From DATMFV01 sp035555975 (GTDB lineage: Bacteria; Verrucomicrobiota; Verrucomicrobiia; Chthoniobacterales; Chthoniobacteraceae), in assembly GCA_035555975.1 (NCBI GenBank), contig DATMFV010000014.1, forward strand, positions 23,601 through 87,600: 64,000 nucleotides of DNA, given 5' to 3'. The notes under the pieces were generated by a model that was given only the letters and a program-made list of their open reading frames with translations, searched no databases and was not told the DNA's origin. Below, piece by piece: positions 29,501-37,028 of the stretch (position 1 is the stretch's first letter; the number at the start of each line of letters is the position of its first letter). The position numbers and the translations under genes are program-made.

Positions 29501-30457
29501 GGCAAACCGAAGATGGGTCGCATCTTTGGTCATCTTTCCCGGTTGATCGACCGGAGCGAATTCCCGCTCGCCCTGCGTCTGGATGCCGCCCTTCTGGCAC
29601 TGGAGCAGGAGCGTCGGCTGAACACGGTCCAGGTGCTCGGATTCCAGCGGCAATGGCTCGAAACGGTTCAACCCGACGCACGGGCGCAGACACGGGCGAA
29701 GCTGCTGAGCGCCATCACGCAAAAGCTGGCGGACCCCAAAAAAGCGGGTGCCTACCTCGGCGAAGCCATCGCCCCGCGCCTTTTCAGGGAAGGGCGGCCC
29801 GCCAATGAATGGCTGACCGTGGTCACCCTGCTCGACGACGAGGCGTTGCTGCGCAGGATGCACGGGGATCTCAGCGACGGCTCAAAGGTAAAGGGCGACA
29901 CCTTCAAACGCCTCTTTGCCGCTCTGGCCCTCGAAACCTGCCTGCCGGGCGCTGCCATCGGCGATACCTCGTGGAAAGAGAGGGTGGAGCGCGCCTTTAT
30001 CGCCACTGAAAAGAGCGAGAGCCCGGCCACCTTCATGTTCTGGCCGATGTTGCTGGGCGAACGCCTCGCCGCCATGCAACCGGGGCAGGAATCGCACCGT
30101 GAAGCGCTGCTTTACCTCGCCGCGCAAGGATGGGAGCGGGTGCGGAAGTCGGAGATCAAAACATCGGCTGATCTGGACACGGTGGTGGCCGCCGGTTCCA
30201 ACCTCATCGCCCTCGCCGCCCGGGATGACGCCACCGCCCGGGGCGCGATGGAAAGCCTCACCCGGATGCTGGCCAAAGCGGCCAAACACCACGACGAGGC
30301 GAGCCTGCGCCGTCTTTTTGAGTTGCTGGAGAAACTGCGCGCCTCCGGTCATCAGGCAGAGAGCGACGCCCTCTTCAAAACAGCGGAAGCGGAGGTCAAG
30401 AAATCGCCGTCGATCCGGACGCTCTATTCGGAATACCTGAAGGCATCCACCCCGTAG
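20594..30457 (+). CDS. Giant exported tetratricopeptide-repeat protein
   Basis: 3287 residues. A signal peptide (FSLLPILLSSFWLQTGTADAE) is followed by TPR-type helical hairpins over most of the length: about 60-1000 dense repeats (e.g. PDRAREWYRKALAAGDPAQAARLLAALE), more between 1250-1800 and 2150-2600. A beta-rich stretch with internal Pro/Gly linker is near 1960-2180 (LELEIVAGPNPARLQRLAKI; GSSPKKANAPDAGTLTPGQ) and another near 2680-2900. It begins 6 bp after the VWA gene and has no break, so it is part of the same unit. TPR proteins (BatB/BatE type) are usual partners in Bat operons, but this size is extreme. It likely acts as a periplasmic or surface scaffold; no catalytic motif was seen. 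Confidence 0.85.
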   Translation: MKRTFSLLPILLSSFWLQTGTADAETEITRELADRYETMLIGSPRPGTAFDRVVEWYSTEGGGLEVLEKRWEEAAAKPGTSQQAFQIIQGLLAERLRQPDRAREWYRKALAAGDPAQAARLLAALETTEGDFPAALKAYEQALASETLAPVDRMELMRSLALLHQRAFDDEKALGVWREAIQRFPEDLYVLEEAGEAFIAAGRYDEARTTLTLLRDRSEHDPFRRIAASLRLARTAELDGKTDEAVAIYEKALEETSEGSWIARETRGRIEELFRRKDDLPGLLVYYERRTAAAPLDHQAFAAKGAVEQELGREEEAAASLRKAAELAPGNTGLRIALIRQLGRMQRHDEALAEAKEVARPDDAPLEALLLLGQLQWKAFETGGKPEERQAALATWQRIAPEGSADVARIAQLAELLAARDLADEAGAQWRRIVALQPEAADARVRLAGLYEKKGDSGAAQEIVAGLVAPGREAAADYLALARAQERMEWTEAARATARRGAELFPRDYDLLQLAWRQAFDAKDRKAIDQYFPQVYHASPNEFFAEEAVRRYVASIETDAVQAALRNREARLKEHPGQGSDAVVLFHLALSAKEEAVAGRALAALEAESNPVRTARAAAAFAEAFGTAEEQVAALKAVATADPRLAGESLRAAARIEANAGRSAEGLQLLEQLIERSPADASLYLLYTDLATQAGKYEEATRRLRDAIRYVEEPTALRLQLSSLLTLQGLSGEAAQVLQEAFEGEKNESRRLEIFRQQIQHALQSGGLEDLVASLREKQAKEEGGARYGVYLAEIYLLQNDYLSAREELSRSLGHSPDNVAAVERLLDLADRGGDAEEGLRLSRRLVALDPSPARRAALLARQIQSGDAAAVEAELAMVRPEIVKDPAAWSPVLAAMLNAGMEEACDPLLDEIAASATDPSLRIEIAELRMRQGKFADAARELWTALEAADLQGAIAAVMPPPRDDEQAAVDQFQALTQLYYEARNTLQQLQASRSSFGFGRWMNSGATTRGTPEERASLRAIFLLAHLAEAGDETAAFHRELRALLEKKEVERRWCLPLLSMLKDQEGVHQLIVRQGNDPRPDPATDRMIAGRFRNSDDPTVLPAIGKIVERVEKNDPLVAFRQAVLKALSAHSANRAPGAPAPSPEVLTFEQLQNHPGRRRDNFTAETELIQLATLLGKTELGVQWLEEAEKLAAQKGQSGAMGRNLQARFQSARFSLLRKMMADGHPRAGAFFETCLAPGSDLRKAALYPWMSIGRFFGSGSPLLQGGGDLVVGDAQFPYPFFRHAFRIYPQASNGPEPEKWFADRATGEQLDLYHVGLFYCRWSSGRQEEAIRSLEAIHEADPTPRSAALLLEAYEATRETSKALGVIDLAALQDQETASVRAVRAIRLLRADHQLEAAREQAAQLAKRRLDPMLRQVLTSELQQLGVPATAFAQLQPYRAVSRRQTAANSSETIRLQVQQLIAQKKEAQAEKIIRQALDAPLPTVADHNRFNLRQYLLQLLANLKRVDALESELQDRLAKDAGDTDAALRLFEIIVHNRGENVAGQRWLEAIGRHPERFSNARYLFFLIQRRGDFHEKGVELFTTLLRRSPGLLSSSGLELEEIIGLSSDGAAGAGLAKAVVEMDDAAFGSLFFRKRLQGQPSQSQTLLLLTEQAMAAGEPELALALLRRDRPRALRELQAGFPSLLRLAELELGEGRKKEAAETLKAIFAAKALNAGDASNAFRSVLVNLMHQSLSNGNSLETLKKLSRLAGEAGVLDDLLASGAKEGMPVPPGPSPVLLIRTYAGVPGFEKEWHDLISNPHTQWRSFPIVLEAIRILAPGKEGEKWVVSLISKIDTTQTQGYDGLGYLAEVLPLLAPYRDRPEVGQHLEGVVKMVLSQPGRQLTFRQEYPAALEQLLKHRFTTLARSLLDASAAERVGNNYRAELFAGIEARLRASEKGEGKAQLQAAAFPAGKKRLKVRWNTVLALDMPESSGSRSSRNWEQEESAVPEKERPVELEIVAGPNPARLQRLAKISRPKATGAIEADVSVPLGIVQLRWKERDGSIVYGPLLPYVVGTGLMEPTGSSPKKANAPDAGTLTPGQPGPAGGNTAATYRGTVFSNEKEVVLGEARLEKGPGVLVLTGWVKGPQGEDRFPTLLVRTSGKQEPERTERLYVQRSSPGQWAHLFKFWSEGEGSGSGLAMAREERLATVAVQLPIRHRHPGGNEAEGSWDGVQLIRLPVHDPAAKAREAVREAQAAAGKKEYAAAVEHFLKAFKENPGAVLQSGMPQWIEIFRQANRLPDLFKLFSEVALYLPDPLRNGSPAFRHFSTIDALLAEAFKADAPPEAGAWLRQLSGIELTDGAGVLVATRLLEEQARSHPDQVTAARRLEVLGWGAEKIDEERIKDLWRNHQSRSETSFLLEFLALAQQHGKELEMLEYLDRHPVAPNLLASQKLLQAFLTPASDPARAMAYWKEALALRQSGQNSGAIPTSVDRAFFARLAATDLPPGDLMAAVQLWLNAPGIHHSDPHEKIVREILHRARQVAASHKEEYHSRWADAEVAALKRPDAQSDVGRFRELVGYYFAQKQWERVEELLELAGKKSSLGSGELQRELNLLRQRVALAQGNLENAWPLVWLGLPDDASTHGYPVHWQWNTRNINPERDQFDAAVTVPSEAVVETLETQQAVELFFGEMPSSMERIHRAEGTAAAGSATVTLPAPNGFLRAVAIVGDRRVPGPMVPVISGRRVFPESGSDLQAMLTSGINPFAASFLSDAGKAPDGSPAIRIGTESERRQLRYIGPEFPYKPGAFYVSRGWFRRAGAGTLTAATQFRPVKEPRRHKLNMTLSDRYESPGQWIFFSRAVPALPKHTFWIPYREVETLAPRLWSMAGGTEVAGWELIEVEGWKYGEWITELALLREKNEAEKDAPLPERALELAAIEPLTALDYHGDWLLRRSTPSAEDGAALLDLFRVALAAEANPLFGKPKMGRIFGHLSRLIDRSEFPLALRLDAALLALEQERRLNTVQVLGFQRQWLETVQPDARAQTRAKLLSAITQKLADPKKAGAYLGEAIAPRLFREGRPANEWLTVVTLLDDEALLRRMHGDLSDGSKVKGDTFKRLFAALALETCLPGAAIGDTSWKERVERAFIATEKSESPATFMFWPMLLGERLAAMQPGQESHREALLYLAAQGWERVRKSEIKTSADLDTVVAAGSNLIALAARDDATARGAMESLTRMLAKAAKHHDEASLRRLFELLEKLRASGHQAESDALFKTAEAEVKKSPSIRTLYSEYLKASTP

Positions 30458-30488
30458 CCGGGTGCATGACCATCGCGCTGCCAAACGG

Positions 30489-31622
30489 TCAACGGGGCCG
30501 CCTGCGGGTTGGCGGTTCGCCGTCCGGAGAGGGCAACGGAATGCTTTGGCGAAGCATATCGAGCTTTGCAGCCGGCGTCCCCACCCGGCGGATCGAAGGA
30601 CTGGCCCTCCATTGGCCGGCCACCATGATATGGTAGGGAAACCGGGGAATACCGACCTCGTTGGTGTGGATGAGCGACGCCAGCGAATCGACGGCATACC
30701 GACCGACTTCCCGGGAGTTTTCAATGATCCCTGCGAGATCGTTGGCGTCGTCGGGAAGGTTGACGGCGGCCAGCCCGATCTCTTCGGGAACATCAATGCC
30801 TAGTTTCTCCAGAGAGTGCATGATGTTGGTGCGGCTGTGGTAATCAATGAGAAGCGCATCGGGTTTCTCCCTGTTGAGCCACCTTTCAAACCGGATATGA
30901 TTCCACCGGGGGACGTCGTAGCCGAAGATCTCGGTCGCCTGGTTTTTGTCCAGACGCTGGCGTATGGCCAGAAACCCGCCGGTCCAGGCGTTGTTGACAT
31001 GAAGGTCTGACGACATACTGATCACATGCCCGACACGGCGGTAACCAAGACGAAGGAGTTCCAGAAAGGCCAGTTCGCTGGAATAGAAATGATGAGGACT
31101 GATCCGATGCAATACGGGCGCAGCAAGGCTTGAGCCGATGGCAACGAGCGAGAAATTCTCCCATTTGAAATCCATCCGCACGTTGGATTGCGGTTGCGGG
31201 GCCAGAATCAACCCCTTGATGCCGCGATTGACCAGGATCTGCGAGGCGCGCTTCAGCGTGACCGAAGCGTCGCCAATCCAGAACTCCTCCAGGACAAAGC
31301 CTAGTTCCAGCGCCCGTTGTGTCGCGCCTTCAAACTGCATCCTTAAATGGGGAACCTTCCGCCATGCGCCCGGTTTCTCCCAGTTGGTCGCAAAGGCAAG
31401 GGCGCCCCGGAACGGCCGGGGCTCATCCTGCCAGCGGTAGCCGGTCAGCGCGGATAAAAGCGGATCGGGCTTATAGCCAACCCGCCGGGCGGCCTGAAGC
31501 ACCTTCTTGCGGGTCGCCTCGGCAATCAATGGAGAATTTCGCAACGCCAGGGAAACGGTGGCCTGAGTCACTCCGGCGGCTTTGGCGACGTCGCGTTGAA
31601 TCGCAGGGCGTTTGGGTAACAT
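30489..31622 (-). CDS. LacI-family transcription regulator of the glycan locus
   Basis: 377 residues from the ATG at 31622 (a TTG at 31661 would add 13 atypical residues). The LacI HTH is at the N-terminus: RDVAKAAGVTQATVSLALRN, then the hinge helix region RKKVLQAARRVGYKPD. The sensor domain follows (IKGLILAP; LGYRRVGHVIS; PDALLIDYHS; IGLAAVNLPD). It is divergent from the sulfatase-GH20 pair. A TTTAT-CCGC-ATAAA palindrome lies 63 bp upstream of its start, and two near-identical ones precede other operons of the locus, so it probably controls all three and itself. Confidence 0.9.
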   Translation of the reverse strand: MLPKRPAIQRDVAKAAGVTQATVSLALRNSPLIAEATRKKVLQAARRVGYKPDPLLSALTGYRWQDEPRPFRGALAFATNWEKPGAWRKVPHLRMQFEGATQRALELGFVLEEFWIGDASVTLKRASQILVNRGIKGLILAPQPQSNVRMDFKWENFSLVAIGSSLAAPVLHRISPHHFYSSELAFLELLRLGYRRVGHVISMSSDLHVNNAWTGGFLAIRQRLDKNQATEIFGYDVPRWNHIRFERWLNREKPDALLIDYHSRTNIMHSLEKLGIDVPEEIGLAAVNLPDDANDLAGIIENSREVGRYAVDSLASLIHTNEVGIPRFPYHIMVAGQWRASPSIRRVGTPAAKLDMLRQSIPLPSPDGEPPTRRRPR

Positions 31623-31684
31623 GTGAAACGAAGTCTGGCAGGAGGGAACGCCGCGGAGCAAGCAGGCATGCCCTCACCTGCAAC

Positions 31685-31698
31685 TTTATCCGCATAAA
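31685..31698. promoter_or_regulatory. LacI-type operator, site 1
   Basis: TTTATCCGCATAAA has perfect 5-bp arms around CCGC. It lies in the divergent gap between the LacI gene (start 31622) and the sulfatase gene (start 31811). It differs by one base from site 2 (34868). LacI-family operators are typically 14-20 bp palindromes centred on CG, as here. Confidence 0.72.
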
Positions 31699-31810
31699 CT
31701 GCCGGGGGATTGCCAGTCTTGTCGAGCCGAAAGATGAATGAAGGATGTTCCGCACCAGAAAACGTCCGGAATGACGGCACGGCCAATCGCCTGATCCTAC
31801 CGCCCATCCC

Positions 31811-33163
31811 ATGAATCTGATTTATCTGCACACCCACGACAGCGGCCGGTTTCTGCCGCCCTACTTTCCACTCCCGGGTGAAGGGAACCTCCTGAGGCTG
31901 GCGGCAGAGAGCGCTGTTTTCGGGTCGGCTTTCTCCGCTGCGCCTACCTGCTGCGCGAGTCGTTCCGCGTTGCTCACCGGAACCTGGGCCCACCAGACCG
32001 GCATGCTGGGGCTTGCCCATCGGGGGTTTTCCCTACTTTACCCGGAGAGGCATCTCGCACGGGTGCTGGCCGGGTGCGGTTATGAGACGGCGCTGGCGGG
32101 TATCCAGCACGAGGCACACGGCCCGGGAGCGGCGCAACAGCTTGGCTATACCACGACGCTGGAAATCGACCCCGAACTGGCGGCGAGGATTGATATCGGC
32201 GACGGGCGGACAGCAAGGGACCATTCTGAAGCGTGGGACCTCGCGGTCGCTGACGCCGCCGCCCGGTTTCTGATGACGCCGCGCGACGGGCCGTTCTTTC
32301 TTTCCTGCGGGTTCTTCAATACCCACCGCGATTTTCCCCCTCCCCCCGATCTTTCGGAATCGGAGAAAGCGCCCGGGATCTTTCCGGATGATGCGGGGAT
32401 CAGAAACGATTGGAGCGGCTATCTCCGGAGTGCTGCCATTGTGGACCGGGCCGTGGGACGGGTGCTGGCCGCCCTTCGAAACTCCGGCCTCGAGCGCAAC
32501 ACTCTCGTGGTTTTCACCACCGACCACGGGATTGCATTTCCCCGCTGCAAGGCAACCCTTTACGACCACGGCATTGGCGTCGCGCTCATGATCCGGCCTC
32601 CCGGCAAGGTCCGCCGCTCCCGGATCGACGCGCTGGTGTCGCAGGTCGACCTTTACCCTACCCTCTGTGACTACCTGTCGGTGCCGTTTCCGAAATGGCT
32701 TGAGGGTCATTCCCTGCGTCCGTTGATTGACGGAAAAATCGACGAAGTGCGCGAGGATCTCTTTGCTGAATCCACCTACCATGCGGCGTATGAGCCGGTC
32801 CGGTGCATCCGGACCAGGGAGTACAAGTATATCCGGCGCTTTGATGATGGCAGCCCCGTCCTGGCCAACGTGGATGACGGTCCGACCAAGAACTTCTATC
32901 TACGGGAGAGGCCGGGCGAGTTTTCCTCTCCACGGGAGATGCTCTTTGAACTGACCAGTGACCCCGGTGAGCAAAGAAACCTCGCCGATCAACCGGAGTA
33001 TGAAGCGGTCAAAGCGAAACTTGCCCAACGACTCCGCCATTGGATGAAATCGACGAAAGACCCGCTCCTCAATGGCGATGTGCCGCTCCCCGCCGGCGCG
33101 GTCGAAAACCTTCGTGACTCCCTGAGCGCAACAGAACCTGTCGGCCCTGCGGTCGCCGTCTGA
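31811..33163 (+). CDS. Cytoplasmic type I sulfatase, N-sulfoglucosamine sulfohydrolase-like
   Basis: 450 residues. The formylglycine motif is C47-C-A-S-R51 followed by SALLTG, with the N-terminal metal-site region YLHTHDSGR. The second metal motif is VVFTTDHGIAFPRCKATLYDHG, a pattern close to SGSH-type (heparan N-sulfatase) enzymes rather than arylsulfatase A. There is no signal peptide, which is unusual for sulfatases and suggests action on imported oligosaccharides. Substrate assignment is tentative. It lies 28 bp upstream of the GH20 gene and downstream of operator site 1. No formylglycine-generating enzyme is visible in the window. Confidence 0.85.
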   Translation: MNLIYLHTHDSGRFLPPYFPLPGEGNLLRLAAESAVFGSAFSAAPTCCASRSALLTGTWAHQTGMLGLAHRGFSLLYPERHLARVLAGCGYETALAGIQHEAHGPGAAQQLGYTTTLEIDPELAARIDIGDGRTARDHSEAWDLAVADAAARFLMTPRDGPFFLSCGFFNTHRDFPPPPDLSESEKAPGIFPDDAGIRNDWSGYLRSAAIVDRAVGRVLAALRNSGLERNTLVVFTTDHGIAFPRCKATLYDHGIGVALMIRPPGKVRRSRIDALVSQVDLYPTLCDYLSVPFPKWLEGHSLRPLIDGKIDEVREDLFAESTYHAAYEPVRCIRTREYKYIRRFDDGSPVLANVDDGPTKNFYLRERPGEFSSPREMLFELTSDPGEQRNLADQPEYEAVKAKLAQRLRHWMKSTKDPLLNGDVPLPAGAVENLRDSLSATEPVGPAVAV

Positions 33164-33191
33164 TCCGCTCTCCAACCCCGATTGATCCCTC

Positions 33192-34808
33192 ATGCGTGCC
33201 ACCCTTCTTCCCAAGCCACGGTCTCTTCAGGAGAGAGCCGGCGTCTTCGTCCTTACCAATGCGACTTCGCTGATCGTACACCATTGCTTCCAACCCCAGG
33301 CAGATCTCCTGGCGGACCGTGTGCGTACAGCCACCGGGCTGCCCCTCCCCATCGAAGTCGTCAACGATCCCCCCGGCAAGGAGGAACCCCGGAAAGCGCC
33401 AAGGAGCGGTCTCGGCCCGCTGGTGCCCGCCGCTTCGGGGTTTACGCCGGATCATTTCAACCGCGGGCATCTTTGTCTGGTGAAGGATTCGTCGCTGGAT
33501 GAAGAAGGCTATTACGTGGAAGTCCATCCATGGGGCGTCCGCCTGATGGCTTCCACACCACGGGGGATGGCGCATGCGGTCCATAGCTTTTTTCAACTCT
33601 GTCCGCCCGCCATTTTCTCCCGGGGGCCGCGGATCGGGATCGCCTGGAGCCTTCCCTGTATTCAGATCAAAGACTCCCCCCAATGCAGATGGCGGGGAAT
33701 CATGCTCGATTGCGCCCGGCATTTCATCCCGGTCCCGATACTCAAGCGTTTCATAGATCTCTTTGCCCTTCATCACTACAACGTGGTGCAACTCCACCTT
33801 AACGACGATCAAGGCTGGCGGGTCGAGGTCAAGGCATTGCCTAAACTGACGGAACTGGCCGCTGTTCGCAAGGGGACCCAACGCGGGCACCAGCGTGCCG
33901 GGGGCGGAGTGGAAGCGATCCCGCACCGCGGCTTCTATACCCAGGCGCAACTGCGGGATCTCGTCTCCTTTGCAGAGGTCCGCGGCATTGCGCTGGTCCC
34001 TGAAATTGCCTTTCCGGGGCATTGCACCGCCTTTCTCGCCGCCTACCCGCATCTTGCGTCGGGAGAGCCACCTTCGACGCCCGCGTGTGAATTTGGCATC
34101 CTTCCCCACGCCTTGTTTCCCTCGGAGGAGAACCTCGAATTCATCGCCCCTGCTTATGAAGAGGTCATGAACCTTTTTCCGGCGCCCTATCTTCATATCG
34201 GGGGCGACGAACTGCTGCTTGAACGATGGAACAACGATCCCCGGACGCCCGACCTGCTCCACCGTCTGCGGCTGGCAGAGGTGAGCGAACTGCAACCTTG
34301 GTTCACACGGCACCTTCACGCCCTCGCCGCCCGTCACGGCAAAAGAATCATCGGCTGGGACGAAATCCACGACGAACGCCTGCCCGGGGATGCCATCCTC
34401 TCGGTTCGTGGCCGGTTGCTGCCTGAGGCGTTGGCAAAACATGAGATCATCCTGGCGTCCAACACCCACACCTACTTCGACCACTATCAATCCTCCGCCA
34501 TGGAAGAGGAACCTTTGGCTATTGAAGGGGTCACCACACTGGAGACCGTCTACCGTTTCCGCCCCCTCGCAAAGCTGCAAGAGGGTGATCCATCCCATCT
34601 CCTCGGTGTCCAGGGCCACCTCTGGAGCGAGTACCTGCCTGACCGGCAGGCGCTGGAATACATGGGTTTTCCCCGCTCCTGCGCATTGGCGGAAGCCGGG
34701 TGGTCCTCGCCGGAATTGCGGGATTGGGATGACTTTACCCATCGTCTTTCCCGGCACCTTAAACGACTTGACGTTCTTGGGGTGGCGTACCGGAAAGACT
34801 GCCGGTAA
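33192..34808 (+). CDS. GH20 beta-N-acetylhexosaminidase, cytoplasmic
   Basis: 538 residues without a signal peptide. The N-terminal GH20b-like alpha/beta domain (about 1-150: GYYVEVHPWGVRLMASTPRGMAHAVHSFFQL) precedes a TIM barrel (WRGIMLDCARHFIP; YNVVQLHLNDDQGWRVE; LVPEIAFPGH). The catalytic pair is Asp339-Glu340 in HIGGDE. Family knowledge: substrate-assisted removal of terminal GlcNAc or GalNAc, consistent with the final steps of glycosaminoglycan or glycoprotein glycan breakdown. Operonic with the sulfatase. Confidence 0.93.
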   Translation: MRATLLPKPRSLQERAGVFVLTNATSLIVHHCFQPQADLLADRVRTATGLPLPIEVVNDPPGKEEPRKAPRSGLGPLVPAASGFTPDHFNRGHLCLVKDSSLDEEGYYVEVHPWGVRLMASTPRGMAHAVHSFFQLCPPAIFSRGPRIGIAWSLPCIQIKDSPQCRWRGIMLDCARHFIPVPILKRFIDLFALHHYNVVQLHLNDDQGWRVEVKALPKLTELAAVRKGTQRGHQRAGGGVEAIPHRGFYTQAQLRDLVSFAEVRGIALVPEIAFPGHCTAFLAAYPHLASGEPPSTPACEFGILPHALFPSEENLEFIAPAYEEVMNLFPAPYLHIGGDELLLERWNNDPRTPDLLHRLRLAEVSELQPWFTRHLHALAARHGKRIIGWDEIHDERLPGDAILSVRGRLLPEALAKHEIILASNTHTYFDHYQSSAMEEEPLAIEGVTTLETVYRFRPLAKLQEGDPSHLLGVQGHLWSEYLPDRQALEYMGFPRSCALAEAGWSSPELRDWDDFTHRLSRHLKRLDVLGVAYRKDCR

Positions 34809-34867
34809 TTGCCGATCCTTTCGGTCCGTCACCAGACAAACTACAGTATTAAAGCGTCATTTCCCCA

Positions 34868-34881
34868 TTTATTCGCATAAA
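34868..34881. promoter_or_regulatory. LacI-type operator, site 2
   Basis: TTTATTCGCATAAA has perfect 5-bp arms around TCGC. It lies 60 bp after the GH20 stop and 63 bp before the first pseudopilin gene, so it defines a separate promoter for the cassette-lyase operon. It differs by one base from site 1. Confidence 0.72.
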
Positions 34882-34943
34882 ATTCTTCCCGATTGCCCAT
34901 ACCAGGCGGCCCGGCTAAAGTGAGACCATTCCTCCCCATCCCC

Positions 34944-35639
34944 ATGCCCCTTCCCCCTTTTCAAGCCGAACCCCCGGTCGACAGTGAATGTCTCCATGAC
35001 TGTGCAGGTCGTCGCCATGCGCTCCGGAGCCGTGGCGCTTTTACCCTGGTGGAGCTGCTTGCGGTGATTAGTCTCATCGTGCTGTTGACTTCGTTGAGCG
35101 TTCCAGCTCTTCGCTCCTTTTCGCACGGCAACGTGACCGGCGCGGGCTACGAGATCGCCGGTCTGCTTAAGAACGCACGGGCCTATGCCTTGGCGCAGAA
35201 CCGTTATGTCACCGTGGGGTTTTACTACGATACCCATGACGAGGCGCTCTCTGTGGCGGCCGTCTGCCACTCCTCCCCCTCACCCTCCGCCGATGCTCCT
35301 TTGCTGACCCGCATCCACTCGTATCCGGGTATGATGCTCAAGGATGCCTTGCTCAGCGAGCACGGTTCCGTGGCCACTCCCGTGGGCGATGGCGACCTGG
35401 GGACTTTCACGACATCAAGGGGCGGAAGCGACCTCACGTTTTCGAGCCTGATCCGCCTTGGCCCGGATGGCACTTTTGAGATCAGCAATGGATCAATGGC
35501 CAGGCGGGTCGGCATCGGTCTGGTCTGCCCTGTCAGGCCAGACGAGTATGGGATACTGGAAATAACCAGCCTTACAGGAAGTATTGACTTCAAACGAGCG
35601 GGTGATTTTGCCAATGAAGATGAAGTTGAATCCGATTGA
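34944..35639 (+). CDS. Pseudopilin, GspH-like (Verru_Chthon cassette protein D-like)
   Basis: 231 residues from the ATG at 34944. A long leader of about 33 residues ends in the prepilin motif GAFTLVELLAVISLIVLL, with cleavage after Gly and Glu at position 5. The mature part resembles GspH/FimT minor pseudopilins (EIAGLLKNARAYALAQNRYVTVGFYYD). It is first of four tandem genes whose order and sizes fit the cassette named Verru_Chthon A-D in TIGRFAMs (recalled, not searched). The 3' end overlaps the next gene by 26 bp. Confidence 0.82.
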   Translation: MPLPPFQAEPPVDSECLHDCAGRRHALRSRGAFTLVELLAVISLIVLLTSLSVPALRSFSHGNVTGAGYEIAGLLKNARAYALAQNRYVTVGFYYDTHDEALSVAAVCHSSPSPSADAPLLTRIHSYPGMMLKDALLSEHGSVATPVGDGDLGTFTTSRGGSDLTFSSLIRLGPDGTFEISNGSMARRVGIGLVCPVRPDEYGILEITSLTGSIDFKRAGDFANEDEVESD

Positions 35640-36168
35640 AAGAAGGCGCGGGGAGTGCTGCGGCTTTTCATTGACCGAAGTGGTGATTGCGATCGGCATT
35701 CTATCCTTCGCGATCATTTCACTGGTGGCCCTGCTGCCGATCGGGATTGACTCAAGCCGACAGGCAGGCGCCCGGTCCGACGCAGCCCGGCTCGCCCACG
35801 CGCTCATGATCGACATGCGCACCTCTCCGCCCGGAGAAGCCTCTTCGCTCTACGGTCTGCCTTCGATCTATAAAGCCGATGATTTCGGCAGCTTGACCCC
35901 TGCAAATGGACTCTCCACCGGACAAAGCCAGACCTTTTACTTCGGCGACGCCACGGAAACCACGGCGACCGGGTTTCAGATCGAAGAAGAAAACGCGGAC
36001 TTCCCGGGCTGGGCCCGGCTCCGCATCGTCATTGACTGGGTTTACGTTCCGGTTGCCCCTTCCAAAGAAGCGATGGAAGCCGTGGTAACGGTGGGCTGGC
36101 CTGCACAAAACCCTCAACTGGGCGGCACCGTCTCAGCCCGGGGCGTCTTTCGGCTGCACACGCCATGA
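35614..36168 (+). CDS. Pseudopilin, GspI/PilV-like (Verru_Chthon cassette protein B-like)
   Basis: 184 residues from the ATG at 35614. After a 17-residue basic leader comes GFSLTEVVIAIGILSFAIISLVALLPIG, the type IV pilin N-terminal helix with Glu5. The tail includes a conserved-looking FPGWARLRIVIDWVYVP strand region. It would be processed by a prepilin peptidase and inserted at the tip of a pseudopilus or related fibre. It overlaps genes on both sides (26 bp and 4 bp), showing tight coupling. Confidence 0.82.
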   Translation: MKMKLNPIERRRGECCGFSLTEVVIAIGILSFAIISLVALLPIGIDSSRQAGARSDAARLAHALMIDMRTSPPGEASSLYGLPSIYKADDFGSLTPANGLSTGQSQTFYFGDATETTATGFQIEEENADFPGWARLRIVIDWVYVPVAPSKEAMEAVVTVGWPAQNPQLGGTVSARGVFRLHTP

Positions 36169-37028
36169 AGGTCATGAATCCCAGATTTCATCGAGGTTTC
36201 TCGCTGATTGAACTGTTGGTGGCGATGTCGACGCTCGTCCTGCTGCTGGCGGTGCTGTTGCAGATTGTGTCGTCATCTTCCCTGGTCATCGGCTCGATGG
36301 ACCGTTCGGCAGTTGTCCGGGAACAGGCCGGTTTAGCTTTCCAACGTCTGCGACACGATCTGGAACGGATGGTCGTGCGGGCAGATGTCGAAGCGGTCCT
36401 TCGGAATGTGGATGCCGGGAACGACGACCCTCTGATAAAATTTTGCGCTGCGGTCAAAAGCGACGCCGATCCTGCCGACAACCGCGGGCTTTCCATCGTC
36501 TCCTTTCGCATTGCGCCCGACGGGGAGCCCGGCAGCAGGCAGGCGCAACCCGGCCTCCAGCGCGGCGTGGTGGGTCTGGGCTGGAGCGCTTCGGATTTTA
36601 TGGGTATCGAATCGACCACCAACCGCCCCCTTTCGCTACCTTCAGTACCCGCTTCAAGCGACGATTTCAAGAACGGAAACTATGATCTCCTCGCACCGGG
36701 GGTGGTGCGAATGGGGATGGCGTTCATCACGGCAGACGGCTCCATTTCTGCCACGCCACCCGCCGAGCTTCGGGAGTTGACGGCGATGCTGGTGGGCCTG
36801 GTCATCCTCGACACCACTTCACAAGCACTCCTGACACCGAAGGAAAGCGAACGCCTTGCGAAAAAATTTCCGACACTAGCCAATGGCCAGACGCCCCTCG
36901 GAGCATGGCACCCCGTCCTTTCCACTCTTCAGGAAGATGAAAGTTTCCCCCGTCCCGTTGTACAAAATCTCCGGGTGTTTCAAGAGCTCTTTGAAATACC
37001 CCGGGCCCGCAGGAGCCCGCTGCCATGA
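36165..37028 (+). CDS. Pseudopilin, GspJ-like (Verru_Chthon cassette protein C-like)
   Basis: 287 residues. The prepilin motif GFSLIELLVAMSTLVLLLAVLL comes after a 10-residue leader. The body (REQAGLAFQRLRHDLERMVVRADVE) is like GspJ/PilW minor pseudopilins, which carry a long helix and a larger C-terminal domain. Overlaps its neighbours by 4 bp on each side. No secretin, ATPase (GspE) or platform protein (GspF) is encoded nearby, so it must use machinery elsewhere or work differently. Confidence 0.82.
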   Translation: MKVMNPRFHRGFSLIELLVAMSTLVLLLAVLLQIVSSSSLVIGSMDRSAVVREQAGLAFQRLRHDLERMVVRADVEAVLRNVDAGNDDPLIKFCAAVKSDADPADNRGLSIVSFRIAPDGEPGSRQAQPGLQRGVVGLGWSASDFMGIESTTNRPLSLPSVPASSDDFKNGNYDLLAPGVVRMGMAFITADGSISATPPAELRELTAMLVGLVILDTTSQALLTPKESERLAKKFPTLANGQTPLGAWHPVLSTLQEDESFPRPVVQNLRVFQELFEIPRARRSPLP

